Shown piece after piece: positions 7,514 to 10,196 of a DNA stretch of 10,196 bases (the first letter of the stretch is position 1; each line of letters begins with the position of its first letter). A program made the translations under genes and the position numbers. Under the pieces are notes generated by a model, which saw only the letters and a list, made by a program, of their open reading frames with translations, had not been told where the DNA came from and ran no database searches. Location: positions 6,484 through 16,679 of the forward strand of contig DBCW01000041.1 of assembly GCA_002293265.1 (NCBI GenBank), given 5' to 3'. Source of the stretch: Eggerthellales bacterium UBA948 (GTDB lineage Bacteria; Actinomycetota; Coriobacteriia; Coriobacteriales; UBA8131).

Positions 7514-7693
7514 ATGGCTGTCCCTAAGCGAAAAACCGGACGAGCAGTAACACACGCACGTCGTAGCGCAAACTGCAAACTAGAAGTTGCAGCGCGCAGC
7601 GTATGTCCGCAATGTGGCGCAACTAAGCTTCCGCATTTTGTGTGTCCTAACTGCGGATCATATAAAGGTCGCGAGGTAATTGTCACAGACTAG
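7514..7693 (+). CDS. rpmF: 50S ribosomal protein L32 (zinc-binding form)
   Basis: L32 is a small protein of the large ribosomal subunit. The 59 residues begin with the diagnostic AVPKRKTG and end with a four-cysteine zinc ribbon, Cys31-x2-Cys34 and Cys44-x2-Cys47, so this is the zinc-binding (C+) form rather than a cysteine-free paralogue. A fifth cysteine is at 21. The ATG at 7514 is chosen over an in-frame TTG two codons upstream because L32 begins MAVPKRK and AAAGGA (7499-7504) sits nine bases before it. A strong hairpin lies 30 bases after the stop, so much transcription may end before plsX. rpmF next to plsX is a very common bacterial arrangement. Identity is certain. Confidence 0.97.
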   Translation: MAVPKRKTGRAVTHARRSANCKLEVAARSVCPQCGATKLPHFVCPNCGSYKGREVIVTD

Positions 7694-7698
7694 TGACA
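7681..7698. repeat. Short inverted repeat across the rpmF stop codon
   Basis: TGTCAC (7681-7686) and GTGACA (7693-7698) are perfect inverse copies with a 6-base centre; the rpmF stop codon TAG (7691-7693) falls in it. It could be an operator-like site or a minor RNA hairpin before the terminator. Function is unknown. Confidence 0.35.
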
Positions 7699-7722
7699 AC
7701 ACTTTAAATCAGCGGTATCTTA

Positions 7723-7749
7723 AAAGGAGCACCTTTTAGGTGCTCCTTT
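7723..7749 (+). terminator. Hairpin terminator or attenuator between rpmF and plsX
   Basis: AAAGGAGCACC (7723-7733) pairs perfectly with GGTGCTCCTTT (7739-7749) around a TTTTA loop: an 11-bp stem, the strongest hairpin in the window. The T-run after it is weak (GTTG), so termination may be partial. This would allow high L32 expression with lower read-through into plsX-rnc-smc. It could alternatively be an RNA processing site, since RNase III is encoded downstream. Confidence 0.75.
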
Positions 7750-7772
7750 GTTGCGAATTAAGAGGTTTAATA

Positions 7773-7823
7773 ATGAGTCTTGTTTTGCGACAAGTACTGC
7801 CGGATAAAAACATTGGGTCGTGA
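7773..7823 (+). CDS. Possible 16-codon leader ORF before plsX
   Basis: An ATG at 7773 opens a frame encoding MSLVLRQVLPDKNIGS and ending at the TGA 7821-7823, 14 bases before the plsX start. AAGAGG (7760-7765) lies seven bases upstream, a better ribosome-binding site than plsX itself has. It follows directly after the hairpin at 7723-7749. It has no run of repeated regulatory codons like a classical attenuator peptide. It may be a translated leader that feeds ribosomes to plsX, or chance. Confidence 0.3.
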   Translation: MSLVLRQVLPDKNIGS

Positions 7824-7837
7824 TCGTTAGGAATAGC

Positions 7838-8893
7838 ATGGACAACCCAGAAATAAGCACCACAGCAAATACTGGCACGAATGGTGGTATCGTTACAATA
7901 GCCGTCGATGGGATGGGCGGGGATAACGCACCTGATGTCGTGCTCGCCGGTATCAGCCAAGCAATTATTAAAGATCCAAATCTGAACATAATAATCACCG
8001 GTCCGGAAAACGTCGTAAAAGCGGCGGCAGAAGAAAATCCAAGCAGGGTCGAGGCGGTGGTTACCACCGAAGTGATAGCGATGGATGAACATCCTGCAAA
8101 TGCTGTGCGCGAGAAGAAAGATTCCTCAATAGTTGTTGGTTGCAAGTTGGTGAAGGAAGGGCGCGCGCAAGGGTTTTTCTCAGCCGGCTCAACAGGAGCC
8201 TGTATGGCAGCGGCTACTTTATACATTGGTCGAGTCAAAGGAGTTAGCAGACCGGCAATTGCAAGCATCTTGCCGTCGCCTGTAGCACCTGTGGTACTTA
8301 CAGATGTTGGAGCCAATGCCGATGTTAAGCCGGAGTATTTATTGCAGTTTGCACAAATGGCAAGTATATATGCGCAAAAAATGCTCAAGGTAAAAAATCC
8401 GCGCGTAGGTTTGCTTAATATCGGTGAAGAAGAGACTAAAGGCTCGATGTTGGCTCAGGAAGCTTACATACTTTTAAAAGAAAAACTCATCGGGTTTGCA
8501 GGAAACGCCGAAGGTAATGATATCCTTAAAGGTAAGTTTGATGTAGTTGTAACTGACGGCTTTACCGGTAATGTAGTCTTAAAGACTATCGAGGGAGCAG
8601 CCGGTATGCTTTTTGGCGAACTCAAAAACATGCTCTCGGCTTCGTTTAGTAGAAAGTTGGGCGCGGCAATGATCATGTCCGGCTTAAAAGAATTAAAGCA
8701 GACCTTCAGCGCTGATGAGGTTGGAGGAGCTCCGCTGCTTGGCGTGTCGGGTAGTTGTATTATTGGACACGGCTCATCAAATGCAAAAGCGATTGCAAAC
8801 GGTATTGCAGCTTCGGCAAAGTATGTAAGAGAAGACGTAACCGGCATCATAGCGCAAAATGTGTCTCAAGGGGGAGGCAAGAATGAACAGTAG
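7838..8893 (+). CDS. plsX: Phosphate acyltransferase PlsX
   Basis: PlsX converts acyl-ACP to acyl-phosphate, the acyl donor used by PlsY to make lysophosphatidic acid, the first step of phospholipid synthesis; it is a peripheral membrane enzyme. The family signature AVDGMGGDNAPD starts at residue 22, followed by GSTGACMAAA, VGLLNIGEEETKG, DGFTGNVVLK (from 240) and the GGAPLLGVSG...GHGSSN block near the end. At 351 residues it is typical, with about 18 extra Thr/Asn-rich residues at the front. ATG 7838 is preferred because AGGA (7829-7832) precedes it; GTG at 7820 in the same frame is the alternative. It lies downstream of the hairpin at 7723-7749, and its last 11 bases overlap rnc. Confidence 0.96.
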   Translation: MDNPEISTTANTGTNGGIVTIAVDGMGGDNAPDVVLAGISQAIIKDPNLNIIITGPENVVKAAAEENPSRVEAVVTTEVIAMDEHPANAVREKKDSSIVVGCKLVKEGRAQGFFSAGSTGACMAAATLYIGRVKGVSRPAIASILPSPVAPVVLTDVGANADVKPEYLLQFAQMASIYAQKMLKVKNPRVGLLNIGEEETKGSMLAQEAYILLKEKLIGFAGNAEGNDILKGKFDVVVTDGFTGNVVLKTIEGAAGMLFGELKNMLSASFSRKLGAAMIMSGLKELKQTFSADEVGGAPLLGVSGSCIIGHGSSNAKAIANGIAASAKYVREDVTGIIAQNVSQGGGKNEQ

Positions 8894-9644
8894 TACCAAC
8901 AAGACTAAAAACAATCAGGCCAACGCAACTGAATCTGTGCAAGAAAAAATGGTCAGGCGAGCAGAACGTATTTGCGATTACAAGTTTAAAAACAAGACTC
9001 TGTTAATACAGGCCTTAACACACCCATCGATGGTGGAGACTGACCAAATAGGTAAATCTTATGAGCGTTTAGAGTTTTTGGGCGATTCGCTTCTGGGCTC
9101 TTTTATTGCCCAAGTTTTGTTTACCAGGTTTCCTGAATATAACGAAGGTGCTTTAACTCGAATCAAAGTATCACTTGTGTCCGGCGGCAACCTCTCAAAA
9201 GTTGCAAAAGGACTCGGGTTGGAAGATGTGATAATCTTTGGCTCGTCCGAGAGAGGCACCGGTAAAAGGGGGTTAGCCTCAGCGCTCGAAAATGTCTACG
9301 AAGCTTTGACGGCCGCTATCGCCTTAGACGGAGGTCTTGAAGAGGCTTTTAAGTGGGCATATAGAACGCTTGATCTTGATGAGATTGACGATTCGGCGGC
9401 AAAGACCGAGAATCCCAAGTCAGTATTGCAAGAAAAGTTGCAGGTAGATCACATAACACCAACATATGAACTCATTGATACATCCGGGCCACCACACAGC
9501 AGAGTGTTTACCAGCAACGTGCTTATGGACGGCGAAGTAATAGGTACAGGCTCCGGTCGCTCCAAAAAAGATGCCGAATCAGCCGCTGCCGCAGCTGCCC
9601 TTGAGCAGATGATAGCGGCAGAAAAAAAGAAAAGACGCAAATAA
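8883..9644 (+). CDS. rnc: Ribonuclease III
   Basis: RNase III cuts double-stranded RNA, notably in rRNA precursor processing. The catalytic domain carries the signature YERLEFLGDSLLG, giving Glu61, Glu64 and Asp68, and the second acidic cluster around Glu140 (ENVYEAL). In that cluster the position three residues before Glu140, usually the metal-binding Asp of the family, is Asn137. The double-stranded-RNA-binding domain runs from about 177 to 247 (NPKSVLQEKLQ, GTGSGRSKKDAESAAA). A lysine/arginine tail ends the 253 residues, and about 25 polar residues precede the catalytic domain. ATG 8883 is chosen because GGGGGAGG (8870-8877) sits five bases upstream; an in-frame ATG at 8859 lacks such a site. 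The start overlaps the end of plsX, so the two are probably coupled. Confidence 0.96.
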   Translation: MNSSTNKTKNNQANATESVQEKMVRRAERICDYKFKNKTLLIQALTHPSMVETDQIGKSYERLEFLGDSLLGSFIAQVLFTRFPEYNEGALTRIKVSLVSGGNLSKVAKGLGLEDVIIFGSSERGTGKRGLASALENVYEALTAAIALDGGLEEAFKWAYRTLDLDEIDDSAAKTENPKSVLQEKLQVDHITPTYELIDTSGPPHSRVFTSNVLMDGEVIGTGSGRSKKDAESAAAAAALEQMIAAEKKKRRK

Positions 9645-9675
9645 GCATATAACAAATGGCATATTTGCACTAAAA

Positions 9676-9681
9676 TATAAT
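9676..9681 (+). promoter_or_regulatory. Perfect -10 hexamer between rnc and smc
   Basis: TATAAT at 9676-9681 lies in the 134-base rnc-smc spacer, but no acceptable -35 box or extended -10 is found at the right distance. It may be a weak internal promoter for smc or chance in AT-rich DNA. No terminator is visible, so read-through from rnc is likely. Confidence 0.25.
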
Positions 9682-9778
9682 CATGGGGGAAAATTGTTAC
9701 ATACAAGTGGGAATAAGGCCGTGCACCATAATTGTTTAATGCTCTGTAAACGTTCCACAAATAGCACTAAGGGGTTCC

Positions 9779-10196
9779 TTGTATCTTAAGTCGCTCACAA
9801 TAAAAGGTTTTAAATCTTTCGCGGATCGCTCGGTCATGCATCTTGAACCGGGCATTTCTGCCATTGTAGGTCCAAACGGATCCGGTAAGTCAAATGTTTC
9901 CGAGGCAGTGCTTTGGGTGTTAGGCGAGCATAAGCCAAGTAATATGCGCGTACAGGCTATGGAAGAGTTGATCTTTTCGGGATCTTCGGCAAGGCAGGCA
10001 GTCTCGGTCGCCGAAGTAGAACTGATACTGGATAATTCCGATCAAACTTTGCCAATAGATTTCAATCAAGTGTCTATCATGCGCCGTATGTTCAGAAATG
10101 GCGAAAGCGAATATTTCATCAATGGTTCGCCTTGCCGACGCATGGATATTATCGACATATTATTTGACTCCGGCATAGGTCAAGGTGCGCACTCAA
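9779..10196 (+). CDS. smc: Chromosome segregation protein SMC (N-terminal part)
   Basis: SMC dimers with ScpA and ScpB form the ring complex that compacts and segregates the chromosome. Only the first 139 codons are in the window; the gene runs off the right edge. The head-domain N-terminus is clear: YLKSLTIKGFKSFAD at the start, Walker A GPNGSGKSN at 31-39, the AVLWVLGE segment, Arg57 at the position of the DNA-sensing arginine of Bacillus SMC, and LIFSGSSARQ. The visible end, GIGQGAHS, matches the region where most SMCs read GLGRDxYS. The start is TTG, supported by AAGGGG (9769-9774) four bases upstream and by the family's usual MYLKSL beginning. plsX-rnc-smc order is common, often followed by ftsY. 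Confidence 0.95.
   Translation, partial: MYLKSLTIKGFKSFADRSVMHLEPGISAIVGPNGSGKSNVSEAVLWVLGEHKPSNMRVQAMEELIFSGSSARQAVSVAEVELILDNSDQTLPIDFNQVSIMRRMFRNGESEYFINGSPCRRMDIIDILFDSGIGQGAHS

Noticed and set aside
7720..8388. - strand open frame (222 codons) opposite plsX
   Set aside because: Shadow of the strongly conserved plsX coding sequence; also spans the terminator hairpin.
9623..9629. A_AAA_AAG slippery heptamer in frame near the end of rnc
   Set aside because: A -1 shift would only swap the last few basic residues for a seven-residue tail, and no stimulatory structure is visible. It is most likely a by-product of a lysine-rich C-terminus.
9683..9739. 18-codon ORF between rnc and smc
   Set aside because: No ribosome-binding site before its ATG and no recognisable product.

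Overview
This is a dense housekeeping region from a bacterial chromosome, with every recognised gene on the + strand. The L19, RNase HII, DprA and SMC sequences, the rpmF-plsX-rnc-smc order and the presence of folate-dependent TrmFO next to a XerC-type recombinase suggest a moderate-GC member of the Actinobacteria, most likely class Coriobacteriia. This is inference from remembered family patterns; no database search was run. The base composition looks like mid-40s % GC by eye.

Layout. Positions 1-549 have no recognisable gene. They hold an imperfect inverted repeat (183-266), a set of CTGTCATNNNCGC direct repeats (144-194) and a possible promoter (455-482) for rplS. Then come rplS (L19, 550-894) and rnhB (RNase HII, GTG start, 1008-1658). 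A 279-base spacer follows, then a compact run: yraN (1938-2309), yifB/comM (2398-3996), dprA (3993-4928, TTG start overlapping the yifB stop), trmFO (4962-6353) and xerC (6359-7270). After a spacer of about 240 bases comes a second cluster: rpmF (L32, 7514-7693), a strong hairpin terminator or attenuator (7723-7749), a possible 16-codon leader ORF (7773-7823), plsX (7838-8893), rnc (8883-9644, overlapping plsX) and the first 139 codons of smc (from 9779, running off the right edge).

How the genes fit together. rplS, rpmF and rnc belong to ribosome assembly and RNA processing, and TrmFO modifies the tRNA T-loop. RnhB removes RNA from DNA. YifB/ComM and DprA act on incoming single-stranded DNA during transformation and recombination, XerC resolves chromosome dimers, and SMC condenses and segregates the chromosome. 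PlsX starts phospholipid synthesis.

Nothing here amounts to an undescribed biological system. The points most worth checking are the REP/MITE-like repeat before rplS, an Asn at a position in RNase III that is usually a metal-binding Asp, and the terminator plus short leader ORF between rpmF and plsX.
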